A stretch of 64,000 bases of DNA from DASXRU01 sp034665305 (GCA_034665305.1 JAXDFZ010000011.1:62001-126000); one strand, 5' to 3'. Counted from the stretch's first letter, positions 44,846 through 53,530 are shown. The notes: generated by a model not told the origin, from the letters alone. Made by a program: numbers and translations.

Positions 44846-45067
44846 ATGAGCACGCCTATCAACATGCACACCGCGCGAATGGCGCTGAACCGCGATCCGG
44901 AAATCCGCGACTGGGTTGAGGAATGGTTGAAGAGCAAAGAGCGCACCGTCGCAACGTCATTGACGGAGGAAGAGTTTGAAAAGCACTGGCTGTATGTGCG
45001 GCCAGAGCGAATGCACGAAGGCGCGATGGAGGCTTTCATCGCGTACCACGAGCAACACCAGGGGTGA
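44846..45067 (+). CDS. Small hypothetical protein
   Basis: 73 residues if started at the ATG at 44846 (ribosome binding site AAGGAA); an ATG at 44801 in frame would add 15 residues. Mostly helical and charged, with WVEEWLKSKERTVATSLTEE and a His-containing end. No signal, no membrane segment. Codon composition is coding-like and the frame is clean, so I accept it with caution. Not recognised. Confidence 0.55.
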   Translation: MSTPINMHTARMALNRDPEIRDWVEEWLKSKERTVATSLTEEEFEKHWLYVRPERMHEGAMEAFIAYHEQHQG

Positions 45068-45079
45068 CGGGGCAAACAG

Positions 45080-45296
45080 TAGGGGTGGCACTCCGTGGCC
45101 ACCCCCTTCGGGTTATGGGGTACGCAGGACGGCGGCTAAAGGAAGATTTTCCATTTTTCGTTTTGACATTGAAATCCCGGCTGCACAGAAAACCACGATG
45201 GAAAATGGGAAATGACAAACGATATATGGAAAATTGCTTTCGCTTCGTCTCTTCAGAAGGCACGAAGATGACGGCCACGGAGTGCCGCCCCTACAA
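45080..45296. mobile_element. MITE-like element bounded by family F arms
   Basis: The left end gtaggggtggcactccgtgg (45081) and right end ccacggagtgccgcccctac (45277-45296) are reverse complements with one mismatch. Between them lies lower-G+C DNA with repeated ggaaaatggg/ggaaaattgc words. No gene. The right arm stops 2 nt before the stop codon of the convergent gene, so the element has inserted exactly at its 3' end. Confidence 0.65.
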
Positions 45297-45297
45297 A

Positions 45298-46632
45298 TCA
45301 CTTCACGCTGGTCGACGGCACCGGGGCGGGATCGCCCTTCTTCGGAACTCTGCCCGCCATCGCTTTTCCTTCCGGCGATCTCCAAGGCTGACCATAGAAC
45401 AAACCATTCGCCGGCAACGGCAGCAAACGTTTATCTAAAGGGCTGCCGCCGGCGGGAATCTCCATATCCACAATGAAGGAATTGAAGTAAAGACCAACGC
45501 TCCCTTTTTGTTCCGGATGCACTTCGGGCATCCCGTTGTTGCCGATGCGCCAACGCCAGGTGCGCCAGACTTCGCCGTTGTTCATCAAACTGCATTCCCA
45601 GTTTCCCGGGTAGTCCTCTAAAGCCAGCCGGTTTGTGTCGCGCACACCACCCCACGTCAACGGCGCTTTCAGGCGCACCATGCGAAATCCGATCTCATCG
45701 CGATATTCGGTGCCGCGTTTGAATTGCGGGGCCAGCCGGTCCTGGTAAATCACCACGAAGCTTCGCTCCGCCCGACTGATCGCCTGATCCGCATAAGGCA
45801 TGGGACCCGGCATCGACAGCCGTTTGCCGTCAACTGAACAGCGCATGTAGCCGTGCGGCAGATCCATGCCGATGCGGCTGGGCGAGAGGTTGAAGTAGAG
45901 TTCGACCTGGTTCGCGCCGGATCGTTCCGGCCGGCTGCCAAATTCGAAGTAAGACGTGTAGCCGCTGGGGCGCAGGAACATGAAACTGACGGGCGCTTCG
46001 GCGTGGCGGGGAATGTAGTAATCCGGCGGCGCAACGCCTTCGTGTTGGCCCGCCAGCACGTGGGCCACCGTACGCACTTCAATTTTGTAAGTGCGAACCA
46101 ACTTCTCTTCATCCGTATCGCCGTTGACGGTGTAAACCATAAGGTCGAAGGGGCCCACTTCCTTGGTAGCGGTGTCTTTGCGCCAGCACTCGTTGGTCCA
46201 CATGTAACTGTCGTCAATGTCGTTGGAGCCTTTGTGATATGAATCCGTTTCGCAACGCGTGGTCGCCACTGGCTTGCCGCCACGAGCAACCACCAGCTTA
46301 ATGGCGCTGCGGTTTGGGAAGTCGCCGAAGACGCGCACGTGCGACTTCAGCACCCATCCGGTGCTGTAGGGAATGTTATTGTGGCCCAGTGCTTCGGTAG
46401 CCACAGCTTCAAACCAGGAGAATGCGTCGTCGATGTTCCTAGGGCCGCCGGTTTGAGTTGGCGCGGCCGGTTGCGTGGGGCCGGACGTAGGTTGCGACGC
46501 AGCGGCACTCGCGGGCGGTGCCGCCGGAGCAGGAAAATTCGGCCTGGGCCGAGGGCCCCTTTGTCGAATTTGCGCTGAGACGGTGAGATTGGTCGCGGTG
46601 ATTACGAAGACGAGGCAGATGAGTTTTTTCAT
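45298..46632 (-). CDS. Secreted protein of unknown function
   Basis: 444 residues, signal peptide ending AQ at about residue 20, then a Pro/Ala-rich linker (about 22-65). The body (about 66-430) is beta-rich with aromatic residues. It contains a CETDSYHKGSNDIDDSYMW stretch, two Cys that may pair, and a RLALEDYPGNWECSLMNNGE region typical of extracellular beta-sandwich domains. No catalytic signature recognised. A GAGG ribosome binding site precedes the ATG. Monocistronic between repeat elements. Confidence 0.7.
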   Translation of the reverse strand: MKKLICLVFVITATNLTVSAQIRQRGPRPRPNFPAPAAPPASAAASQPTSGPTQPAAPTQTGGPRNIDDAFSWFEAVATEALGHNNIPYSTGWVLKSHVRVFGDFPNRSAIKLVVARGGKPVATTRCETDSYHKGSNDIDDSYMWTNECWRKDTATKEVGPFDLMVYTVNGDTDEEKLVRTYKIEVRTVAHVLAGQHEGVAPPDYYIPRHAEAPVSFMFLRPSGYTSYFEFGSRPERSGANQVELYFNLSPSRIGMDLPHGYMRCSVDGKRLSMPGPMPYADQAISRAERSFVVIYQDRLAPQFKRGTEYRDEIGFRMVRLKAPLTWGGVRDTNRLALEDYPGNWECSLMNNGEVWRTWRWRIGNNGMPEVHPEQKGSVGLYFNSFIVDMEIPAGGSPLDKRLLPLPANGLFYGQPWRSPEGKAMAGRVPKKGDPAPVPSTSVK

Positions 46633-46953
46633 GGGGGCTCCTCGGTTTAATTTGTCGAGCGTCGATGGAGGCGTATGAAAACAGAGTCCATCATTAAGAT
46701 CAAGGGTTACTTAGCTGCGAGGTTGAAAGTCCCCCTAATTTGGAGTGCGGTGGCAAGCGAAGCGCGACACCGCTTTGGATGGCAGTTCGTATTGCTCAAG
46801 TTCGATCCAAAGCGCCGTCGCCGCTCCGCTCTGCCGGCGCACTCCAACTTAGGACACGACCCGACAATCGCTGTTCTCGACAGCGTGAACCAAATAATGA
46901 TACAAGGCCGCCTTGCGGCCGGAACGCGGATTTAAATTCTAACTACCGAACCT
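46633..46953. repeat. Family B inverted repeat element (core 46736-46850) within a divergent gap
   Basis: The left arm (46736 on) ttggagtgcggtggcaagcg with gcgacaccgctttggat, and the right arm (46805-46850) atccaaagcgccgtcgccgc with ccggcgcactccaa, form an imperfect stem. The gap lies between the divergent secreted-protein gene and the NHL gene, so both promoters must be near or within the element. Confidence 0.75.
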
Positions 46954-48114
46954 ATGAAAACTTTTGATTGCCCCAAGTGTGGAGCGCCCGTGCATTACGC
47001 CGCAAATGCGTTCGCCGTAGGGACTGCGAAGTGCCCCTACTGCAACAGCCAGCTCGCTCTGCCCGATGAAGCTCACGGCCAGCCGGCGCGTGTGATCTCG
47101 CAAATCGACATCAACATCGGTCCGCAAGTGGCGGCGACCGCGACCAAATGGATTTGGATTCTGGTCCTGGTTCCAATCGTCATCGTCGTCATTGTGATCG
47201 CGTCGGTGCTGGGAGCGCTCGCGCCCATTTTCAAATCCGTCAGTTCGATTCCGTCTGCTCCGAAAAGTCCCATCGCGATTCCCGGTCTGCCTCCCGGCCC
47301 CGAAGGTAAGCAAGGCGGCTTCGCGACCATCGCGCTCAAATTCGGCAGCGAAGGCATTGGGCCGGGAATGATGAAGGACGCGCGCAGCATTGGCGTTGAT
47401 GCCGCCGGTCGCATTTATATCGGCGAATATATCGGCGGACGCGTGCAGGTTTTCGATTCGGAGGGCCAGTTCATTAGCCAGTGGATGGTGGATCCTAAAA
47501 TGCCATTGCGCGGATTGACTGCCGATCGGAAGGGCACGGTTTACATAGCACAAAAAGGAAACATCACGCGTTACGAGGGAGAAAAGGGAAAGCCGCTGGG
47601 TGAACTTCCATACGGCGAAGGCTGGGGCTTCGACGATGTAATAGCCACGCCGGACGGCGGTTTGGTTTGTGCCTGGTACAAAAGCCGCGACGACATCGTG
47701 CGCTTCAATGCCGATGGCCAGGCAGTGCGGACGATTCGCGCGGCGATCAGTTCCGCCAGCGGCGATTCGGAACTCGACACACGCGTCGCCGTTGACGGGC
47801 TCGGCAACATCTACGCGCTCGGAACTTTCAATAACGCCGTCTTCAAGTTTGGTCCGGACGGTAAGTTTCTGACGCGCTTTGGCAGCCAGGGACAGCAACC
47901 CGGCCAATTCAGCGCCGGCGATGCCATCGCAGTGGACGGCAAAGGGCGCGTCTTTGTGAGTGACTCAAAAGGCATTCAGGTATTCGACGCCGACGGCCGT
48001 TACCTGACAGTCTTCAGAGCCGAGGGCCCGGCCTCCGGCATGGTGTTCAATGACAAGAACGAACTATTTGTGGTCGCGCGCACTAAGGTCATCAAGTACA
48101 CGCTGGCAGACTGA
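46954..48114 (+). CDS. Zinc-ribbon, membrane-anchored NHL-repeat protein
   Basis: 386 residues. N-terminal zinc ribbon with CPKCGAPV and CPYCNSQL (about 6-34), a membrane helix (about 66-90), then an NHL-type beta-propeller (about 120-385) with repeated units such as SIGVDAAGRIYIGEYIGGRVQVFDSEG-like segments, AVDGLGNIYALG and AVDGKGRVFVSD. The propeller would be outside and the ribbon inside the cell. A scaffold or ligand-binding role is likely, but no ligand can be named. The ATG follows AT-rich DNA without an evident ribosome binding site. Confidence 0.85.
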   Translation: MKTFDCPKCGAPVHYAANAFAVGTAKCPYCNSQLALPDEAHGQPARVISQIDINIGPQVAATATKWIWILVLVPIVIVVIVIASVLGALAPIFKSVSSIPSAPKSPIAIPGLPPGPEGKQGGFATIALKFGSEGIGPGMMKDARSIGVDAAGRIYIGEYIGGRVQVFDSEGQFISQWMVDPKMPLRGLTADRKGTVYIAQKGNITRYEGEKGKPLGELPYGEGWGFDDVIATPDGGLVCAWYKSRDDIVRFNADGQAVRTIRAAISSASGDSELDTRVAVDGLGNIYALGTFNNAVFKFGPDGKFLTRFGSQGQQPGQFSAGDAIAVDGKGRVFVSDSKGIQVFDADGRYLTVFRAEGPASGMVFNDKNELFVVARTKVIKYTLAD

Positions 48115-48165
48115 AGGACGAACCGCTTTGCTGGCGCTCGACGCTCCTCGACCCGTAGCGTCGGA

Positions 48166-48927
48166 TGACTTTAGCCGTGGCTTTCAAGCCACGGAAAAAT
48201 GTCAATTACACGGACTGTCGTCGCGTAGGCGACGATTGATTAACCCCAAACGTATCGTTCGTGTATTCCACCCCATTCTCATGCAAGAACGCGAGGTATG
48301 CTTCCTGAAACGTCTTTTTGCGATGGTGCTCACGCTGGTTTCTGATGTAACTGACGACGTCAGGTATCTTTGATTTGCTGACAGTGAATGCACCATAGCC
48401 ATCTTGCCAGCCGAAGTCGCGCATGTGTTCAAACTCCTGGTGAATCCACTTCGATGAGTCTCCTTTGAGATATTGAGCAATTTGGAACGGCGCGATCGTG
48501 GACGGGGCGGTTACCAGGGCGTGGATGTGATCTTCAGTGCCGCCGATTTGCAAAGCGGTCATCTTGTGAGCTCGAGCAATACCACCAATGTATTCCCACA
48601 GTCGGTTTTCTATTTTCGACAAGATCCGTGGCTCGCGATTCTTAGTTGAGAAGATGACATGATAGTGAAGAGATGTGTAGCTATTGGCCATAGGTTTCTT
48701 TCAGTCTTAAGAGTTCGGACAAAAATCCCCTCATTGAGGGAAGGTGTTTTTCTGGTCCACAGCTTTCTATCAGCTAACTCTTCGCTGTAAAAGTAAACGG
48801 CAGCTACAGCCGCGTGCAGGCGATGCAAGGAATTGTGTAGCTAAAAAAGATATTTCAATCGTCGCTGACGCGACGCGGTCTTCTCAAGAGACGTGATACC
48901 GTGGCTTAAAAGCCACGGCTAAAGTCA
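48166..48927. mobile_element. REP-like element carrying its Y1 transposase
   Basis: Outer ends tgactttagccgtggctttc at 48166 and the complement ending ggctaaagtca at 48927 form inverted termini; each is also a hairpin (ccgtggc-ttcaa-gccacgg type). A second, inner pair, tcgtcgcgtaggcgacgatt (48218) and tcaatcgtcgctgacgcgac (48855), is also inverted. Between them lies one gene for a Y1 HUH transposase. The unit therefore looks like a RAYT gene bracketed by its own palindromes. Confidence 0.75.
48206..48691 (-). CDS. IS200/REP-associated Y1 (HUH) transposase
   Basis: 161 residues, single Y1-transposase domain. The HUH pair is H55-I-H57 (TEDHIHALV) and the catalytic Tyr is probably Y115 in DVVSYIRNQREHH. 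The N-terminal YHVIFSTKNREP and GWQDGYGAFTVSKS segments match the REP-associated (TnpA-REP/RAYT) branch of IS200-like enzymes. It nicks and rejoins single-stranded DNA at hairpins. The C-terminal residues after N151 are encoded inside the left palindrome, and flanking hairpins mark the likely substrate. Intact, so possibly active. Confidence 0.9.
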   Translation of the reverse strand: MANSYTSLHYHVIFSTKNREPRILSKIENRLWEYIGGIARAHKMTALQIGGTEDHIHALVTAPSTIAPFQIAQYLKGDSSKWIHQEFEHMRDFGWQDGYGAFTVSKSKIPDVVSYIRNQREHHRKKTFQEAYLAFLHENGVEYTNDTFGVNQSSPTRRQSV

Positions 48928-48957
48928 CGTTGGCGCTACGCGCCCCCAGACACTTCC

Positions 48958-49611
48958 ATGCTGAAAATTCTTCTAACAACATTGGCACTTACGCTCTTTA
49001 GCGCCCCAACGATCGGCCGGCAGAACCCAAATGCAATCTTTGCCAGTGCTGACGCCTTCGTAAAATCAATTTCGAAAAGTGGCCAGACGTTAGGCATGGA
49101 AGCCAGGGGTGACTTAAACGGAGACAACCTCGCTGATTGGGTGGGCGTGATTCATTCGGAGCGAACTGAAGACTCAGCGGCGACAGATCAGCTTTATGTA
49201 CTGCTCCAAATTGCCGCCGGTGGTTATCGTCTGGCCGCGCAGTCGCAAAAGGCCGAGATTCCCGGCATGGGTTGTTGCTGGCTCGAAGCTCTGAGTATCA
49301 GTAACGGCGGCATCTACGTACAAGACAACGCCAAGACCGGCGTCACCATCGAGGCTGCCAATCATCAATTCAAACTCTACAAAGGTCAGTGGCGCCTGGT
49401 TGGACTCAAGGTTTATTACAGCGACCTCCGACCCGAATCGCAACCGGACACCGACACCGATATGAACTTCCTCACCGGCTCCGTCATAGAGACGAAGACG
49501 AAGGAAAACAAGAAACCGGTGATCAAGCGCAGCCGGAAACGATTCGCCACGTACTTGCTAAAGGATTTCGACTTCTCAACCGGGTTCGGGTTGGAACAAA
49601 CGGAACCGTGA
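48958..49611 (+). CDS. Secreted hypothetical protein with an FG-GAP/EF-like motif
   Basis: 217 residues, signal peptide about 1-20. ARGDLNGDNLADWVGVIH (about 49-66) resembles an FG-GAP or dockerin-type Ca-binding loop (DxNxDxxxD). The rest is beta-rich, with a Cys-Cys pair (GMGCCWLEA) and a basic C-terminus (KKPVIKRSRKRF). Could be a small Ca-binding secreted protein. Start is the first ATG after the right end of the REP-like element, so its leader is derived from that element. Confidence 0.65.
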   Translation: MLKILLTTLALTLFSAPTIGRQNPNAIFASADAFVKSISKSGQTLGMEARGDLNGDNLADWVGVIHSERTEDSAATDQLYVLLQIAAGGYRLAAQSQKAEIPGMGCCWLEALSISNGGIYVQDNAKTGVTIEAANHQFKLYKGQWRLVGLKVYYSDLRPESQPDTDTDMNFLTGSVIETKTKENKKPVIKRSRKRFATYLLKDFDFSTGFGLEQTEP

Positions 49612-49734
49612 ACCGAAAAGAGAAAAGAGCCAGCCGGTTGGAGTGGAACCGCCGAGAATTACACTAAAGGTGCAGCCGGAGTAGCTTGCTGTTTGACATG
49701 ATCGTAGGATCAGTTTGGATCGGGTTCATAAGCC

Positions 49735-49945
49735 CGCGCAGTGGGCGGCGATAACCGTAGCCCACGGCGCGAGCCGTGGGTCCCGACCCCTATGCGCGAC
49801 TAAGCCCGCAGCGCGGGCGACATAACTGACTCGCGAAATTAATGTCGCCCCTTGCGGGGGCTCGCCACGGGTTTTTGATTGCTTACCCACAGCTCGCGCT
49901 GTGGGCTACGAAGATGCCGTTGGCTGCGCCAACTGGTTGACGGGT
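49735..49945. repeat. Dispersed palindromic repeat, family C (copy 3)
   Basis: Contains gcccgcgcagtgggcggc, agcccacggcgcgagccgtg, gcccgcagcgcgggcgacat, atgtcgccccttgcgggggc, acccacagctcgcgctgtgg and a tail ccgttggctgcgccaactgg. These modules match the copies at 1-187 and 11892-12116 but the arms are degenerate. It ends about 48 nt before the acyl-CoA dehydrogenase start. Confidence 0.7.
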
Positions 49946-49992
49946 GGTGCAAAAGGATTTCATCCCACCTTCGTGCACAGAAAGCGATTTTA

Positions 49993-51168
49993 ATGATTGA
50001 CTTTAGCATCACTCCGGAACTCGAAGCCATTTGCGGGCGCGCCACCGCGTTCATGGAAGAGTTTGTCTATCCCAACGAAGGCAAGTTGATTGAAGACGAA
50101 GGCCTGCCGCGCGATCTCGAAATCGAGCTGCAACAGCGCGTAAAGGATTTGGGCCTGTGGGCCCCGCATCTGCCGCCGGAATGGGGCGGCATGGGAATCG
50201 GCTTCATCGGCCAGGCCCTCGTGAATGAAATCGCGGGCAGATCGGTAATCGCGCCAGGACTTTTTGGCAACGCAGCGCCTGATGCCGGCAACGCTGAGTT
50301 GTTGCTGATCGCGGCTACGCCGGAACAAAAGGAAAGGTATCTGCGTCCACTCGCCGCCGGCGACGTTCGTTCATGTTTTGCCATGACCGAACCGGAAGTG
50401 TCCGGCTCCGATCCCACCGGCCTGCGCACCACTGCCGTCCGCGATGGCGACGATTGGGTCATCAACGGTCACAAATGGTTCACCAGCGGCGCCATCGGTT
50501 CGGCCTTTGCAATCGTAATGGCCGTCACCGATCCGTCGGCGGACGCGCATGGACGCGCGAGCATGATCCTGGTGCCGACTGACACGGCCGGTTTCAAGAT
50601 CGTGCGGTCCGTTCCGGTCATGGGATCAGGTGGAGTGGGTGGTCATTGCGAAGTGCGCTTCGAGAACTGCTGTGTGCCTGCGACAAACCTGCTCGGCGAG
50701 TTGGGCAAAGGCTTTAAGTTGGCCCAGGCGCGGCTCGGGCCGGGGCGAATCCAACACTGCATGCGCTGGATTGGGGCCGCGCAGCGAAGTTTTGAAATGA
50801 TGTGCAAGTATGCGCTCAAGCGAGAATCGTTCGGCGAACCCTTGGCGAAGAAACAGACGGTGCAAAACTGGATTGCTGACTCGGCCGCGGAGATAAATGC
50901 GGCGCGCTTGATGACGCTGCAGGCTGCCTGGAAGATGGATCGCGGCGACGATGCGCGCGTCGAGATTTCGCTGATCAAGTTTTTCAACGCCCGCATGCTG
51001 CACGATGTGATCGACCGGGCCATACAGGTGCACGGCGCGCTGGGCTACTCCAAAGACACGCCGCTCGAGATGTTTTATCGCGACGCCCGCGCCGCGCGGA
51101 TTTACGATGGTCCAGATGAAGTCCATCGCCAGGTCGTCGCGCAACGCATCCTGAAAGGTTTTCAGTGA
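49993..51168 (+). CDS. Acyl-CoA dehydrogenase (ACAD10/11-like)
   Basis: 391 residues from the ATG at 49993; the longer frame to 49879 is encoded by repeat DNA. FAD-dependent dehydrogenase with the central FAMTEPEVSGSDPTGLRTTA segment, the INGHKWFTSGA flavin-site strand, QTVQNWIADSAAEINAARLM and the C-terminal GALGYSKDTPLEMFYRDARA with YDGPDEVH. These features fit the ACAD10/11-like branch. It is followed after 143 nt by a kinase-like gene that in human ACAD10/11 is fused to the same enzyme. The substrate is probably an acyl-CoA of unusual structure rather than a simple fatty acid. Confidence 0.88.
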   Translation: MIDFSITPELEAICGRATAFMEEFVYPNEGKLIEDEGLPRDLEIELQQRVKDLGLWAPHLPPEWGGMGIGFIGQALVNEIAGRSVIAPGLFGNAAPDAGNAELLLIAATPEQKERYLRPLAAGDVRSCFAMTEPEVSGSDPTGLRTTAVRDGDDWVINGHKWFTSGAIGSAFAIVMAVTDPSADAHGRASMILVPTDTAGFKIVRSVPVMGSGGVGGHCEVRFENCCVPATNLLGELGKGFKLAQARLGPGRIQHCMRWIGAAQRSFEMMCKYALKRESFGEPLAKKQTVQNWIADSAAEINAARLMTLQAAWKMDRGDDARVEISLIKFFNARMLHDVIDRAIQVHGALGYSKDTPLEMFYRDARAARIYDGPDEVHRQVVAQRILKGFQ

Positions 51169-51195
51169 AAGTCTCGAGTTTCGAGTTCGGCGTCT

Positions 51196-51303
51196 ATCCG
51201 CAGATTTCGCCGATTACACAGTTAACGGCAAAGTCATTCGTTTTTACCCTCTTTTAATTCTTTTGAGAGATTTTAATCTGTGAAATCTGCGCAATCTGTG
51301 GAC
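51196..51303. repeat. Family D repeat (ccgcagattacgcagattacacag type)
   Basis: atccgcagatttcgccgatt with acacag on the left and aatctgtgaaatctgcgcaa with tctgtggac on the right: an inverted pair around a T-rich centre. Copies also at 52389-52460, 60250-60356 and 63730-63752. It lies between the dehydrogenase and kinase-like genes. Confidence 0.7.
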
Positions 51304-51311
51304 AGTAAATC

Positions 51312-52382
51312 GTGATTGCCAATAGCGACAGCACCGCAGTCCGAGCCGGCGAGGAGTTGGACCATTTCGCGCTCGACAATTACCTGCGCGAACACCTCGG
51401 CGGCTTTGACCCCAGCCGGCCGATCGCGATCGAACAATTTCCCGGCGGCCACTCCAACCTTACCTATCTAATCCGTTACGGTAGTCAGGAATTCGTCCTG
51501 CGCCGCCCGCCGGTCGGCCCGGTGGCGCGCACCGCGCACGACATGCCGCGCGAGTACAAACTGCTCTCAGTTATCCATCCGCGTTTTCCGCTCGCACCCA
51601 AACCCGTCCTGCTCTGCGAAGACACTTCGATCATCGGCGTGCCGTTTTATCTGATGGAGCGCCGCCGCGGTTTCATCGTTCGCCAAAAAGTCCCCGGTCA
51701 GATTGGCGACAATCCGGAGTTGCGACGGGGATTGAGTGAGGCGGTCGTTGATACTTTGATTGCTCTCCATGCGGTCGATATTTACCAGTCAGGAATTGTG
51801 AACATCGGAAAACCCGAGGGCTTCGTCAGCAGGCAGGTGCACGGTTGGGCCGATCGCTGGCAACGTTCAAAAACTGGTGAACTTCCTGAGATGGACCAAG
51901 TGATAGCCTGGTTGGCCCAACACATGCCGCCTGAGGCTGCGAGTGCGGCGACGATTGTTCACAACGATTTCAAACTCGACAACCTGATGCTCGACGAAGA
52001 CGATCCGGCGCGCGTGGTCGCCGTGCTCGACTGGGAAATGTGCACCGTCGGCGATCCGCTCGTGGATGTTGGCCTGCTCCTGGCTTATTGGACCATGAAG
52101 GGACCGGGTGGTGGCGCCGATCGAAACAGTTCGTTGCGCGCAGTCACGCACGGCCCCGGCTGGATGACACGGGAAGAAATGATCGAGCGCTATCAAACGA
52201 AAACCGGTCGCGATCTTTCCGGCATCATCTTTTACGAAACCTTCGCCCGCTTCAAAGTCGCCGTCGTGATTCAGCAGATCTACTTCCGCTACGTGCAGGG
52301 CCAAACGCAGGATGAACGCTTTCGCAATCTTGACGGTTTGGTGAGGGAACTGACGCAGGAGGCATTGGCGCTGGCTGTCTGA
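51312..52382 (+). CDS. APH-like phosphotransferase (ACAD10/11 kinase-domain type)
   Basis: 356 residues from a GTG start 143 nt after the dehydrogenase. Aminoglycoside-phosphotransferase fold with catalytic HNDFKLDNLMLD (Brenner-type motif) and AVLDWEMCTVGDPLVDVG supplying the Mg-binding Asp. Not an antibiotic-resistance enzyme by context. In mammals this domain is fused to ACAD10/11, and in Pseudomonas a related pair, LvaA with LvaC, phosphorylates 4-hydroxyacyl-CoA so the dehydrogenase-like partner can remove the group. By analogy this pair may process 4-hydroxy acids; that is inference. Confidence 0.85.
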   Translation: MIANSDSTAVRAGEELDHFALDNYLREHLGGFDPSRPIAIEQFPGGHSNLTYLIRYGSQEFVLRRPPVGPVARTAHDMPREYKLLSVIHPRFPLAPKPVLLCEDTSIIGVPFYLMERRRGFIVRQKVPGQIGDNPELRRGLSEAVVDTLIALHAVDIYQSGIVNIGKPEGFVSRQVHGWADRWQRSKTGELPEMDQVIAWLAQHMPPEAASAATIVHNDFKLDNLMLDEDDPARVVAVLDWEMCTVGDPLVDVGLLLAYWTMKGPGGGADRNSSLRAVTHGPGWMTREEMIERYQTKTGRDLSGIIFYETFARFKVAVVIQQIYFRYVQGQTQDERFRNLDGLVRELTQEALALAV

Positions 52383-52388
52383 AAAACT

Positions 52389-52460
52389 GTCCGCAGATTT
52401 CGCAGATTACACAGATCCGGAACCTGATGAAGTTCTGCGTAATCGGTGTAATCTGCGGAC
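52389..52460. repeat. Family D repeat
   Basis: gtccgcagatttcgcagatt with acacagat on the left; ctgcgtaatcggtgtaatct with gcggac on the right. The inverted pair begins 7 nt after the kinase-like gene stop and may act as a 3' stem. Confidence 0.75.
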
Positions 52461-52625
52461 CATCCCGGTTTTCCAGCTATTTACTAATCCCGCGCCCCGA
52501 TTTACTATGCGCCCGTTTTCGTCACCAACTGGCCCACGCCTCGCGCCCGCTATCTCACGCATCGGGTGGGCCTTCCTTAATAACGTCTTCTGCTTAAACC
52601 CTCTCTGGTCTCGGAAGGGAACTAA

Positions 52626-53114
52626 ATGAGTACTCTGGCATACGCAGCCATCACGACGCGGCGAGAGCAATCTCCGGCCAACAAGAGCACCTCGTCTGCT
52701 GCACCCGGCCTCAACACCTACGTCGATGCATTTGCTGCCCTCGTGCCCGCGGAAGTCCTGGCGCTGCACGCGATGATCATTACGGCGACCACGGAGACCA
52801 TCGGCGACGCGACCCGGATCACGTCGCGGGGAACACTCGAATGGGCCTTCTTCGGTCTGGCAATCCTGGCGACAGCACTGTACGTCGTCCCGCGTTTGTT
52901 GGACAAAAAATGGGGCCGCCTGGATTACCTACGCATGATCATCCCACCACTCGCATTCGTCGGTTGGACCATGCTGCAAAGATCAACTGCCTTCGACGCA
53001 GTCTTCCCCACCATGCCGCAAGCCGCCCGCACGGTCGCCGCCCTATTCCTCGGCGCGGTGGTAGGCGGCCTCGCCGCCGCGCTTGCGTACCAAGCCGATC
53101 AACAGGATCCGTGA
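52626..53114 (+). CDS. Membrane protein of unknown function
   Basis: 162 residues. A soluble Ser/Thr-rich N-terminus (about 1-30) is followed by about four hydrophobic helices (near 35-55, 72-90, 105-120 and 132-155). No family recognised. The ATG follows a ggaagggaac stretch that could be a ribosome binding site. It lies alone between the dehydrogenase-kinase pair and the candidate restriction locus. Confidence 0.65.
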   Translation: MSTLAYAAITTRREQSPANKSTSSAAPGLNTYVDAFAALVPAEVLALHAMIITATTETIGDATRITSRGTLEWAFFGLAILATALYVVPRLLDKKWGRLDYLRMIIPPLAFVGWTMLQRSTAFDAVFPTMPQAARTVAALFLGAVVGGLAAALAYQADQQDP

Positions 53115-53530
53115 AGGATGGTATAACGTAATGCTGATCAGCCACGGCATCGTTACGAAGAGGCTTTGTCGGTTTCCAACAAAGCAAAGCCGATGGGATC
53201 TACGTCCGAGGACTATCTTTTTACCTTAACGATTTTGCAGTTCACGAATGCTCACAACTCCGAATGAACACATCTTGTACCCGTCAAAAAAAGAACCTGC
53301 CACACAGGTCGCGTAGACCTTAGCGCGTGCTAGAATCGTTATCTCGATCTTGGCTAACAAACAGTTCAGCACTAAGGGCATTAATGAAAGGGTTGATCAA
53401 TCCTGGGGAGTGCTCAGTTGAATGCATCGTCTGACAAGGACCTCATTACTCCCAGTGCAAAGGACCTTGTGTTTGGATTTATTCGTAACGAATACGTCCG
53501 CTATTGCTCTTAACAGCGATTTTCTTATAT
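53115..53530. other. Leader region of the candidate restriction-modification operon
   Basis: About 415 nt, lower in G+C than the neighbours and free of the dispersed repeats. A TGCTAGAAT extended -10 (-10 at 53331-53336) gives a possible promoter. Two short overlapping open frames at 53350-53421 and 53418-53513 look slightly protein-like, but I cannot support either as a gene. A change in composition here is consistent with transfer of the downstream module. Confidence 0.4.
53328..53336 (+). promoter_or_regulatory. Candidate extended -10 promoter of the R-M operon
   Basis: TGCTAGAAT has a TGn plus TAGAAT, 5 of 6 matches to TATAAT. No convincing -35 box is found 17 nt upstream. It would start transcription near 53343, about 190 nt before the nuclease ATG. 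Confidence 0.3.

Noticed and set aside
51312..52382. Aminoglycoside resistance kinase
   Set aside because: The APH-like fold alone does not imply resistance; adjacency to an ACAD10/11-like dehydrogenase points to acyl-CoA metabolism.
53115..53530. Controller (C) protein gene of the R-M system
   Set aside because: No frame long enough for a helix-turn-helix controller; only two fragments of 23 and 31 codons are open.
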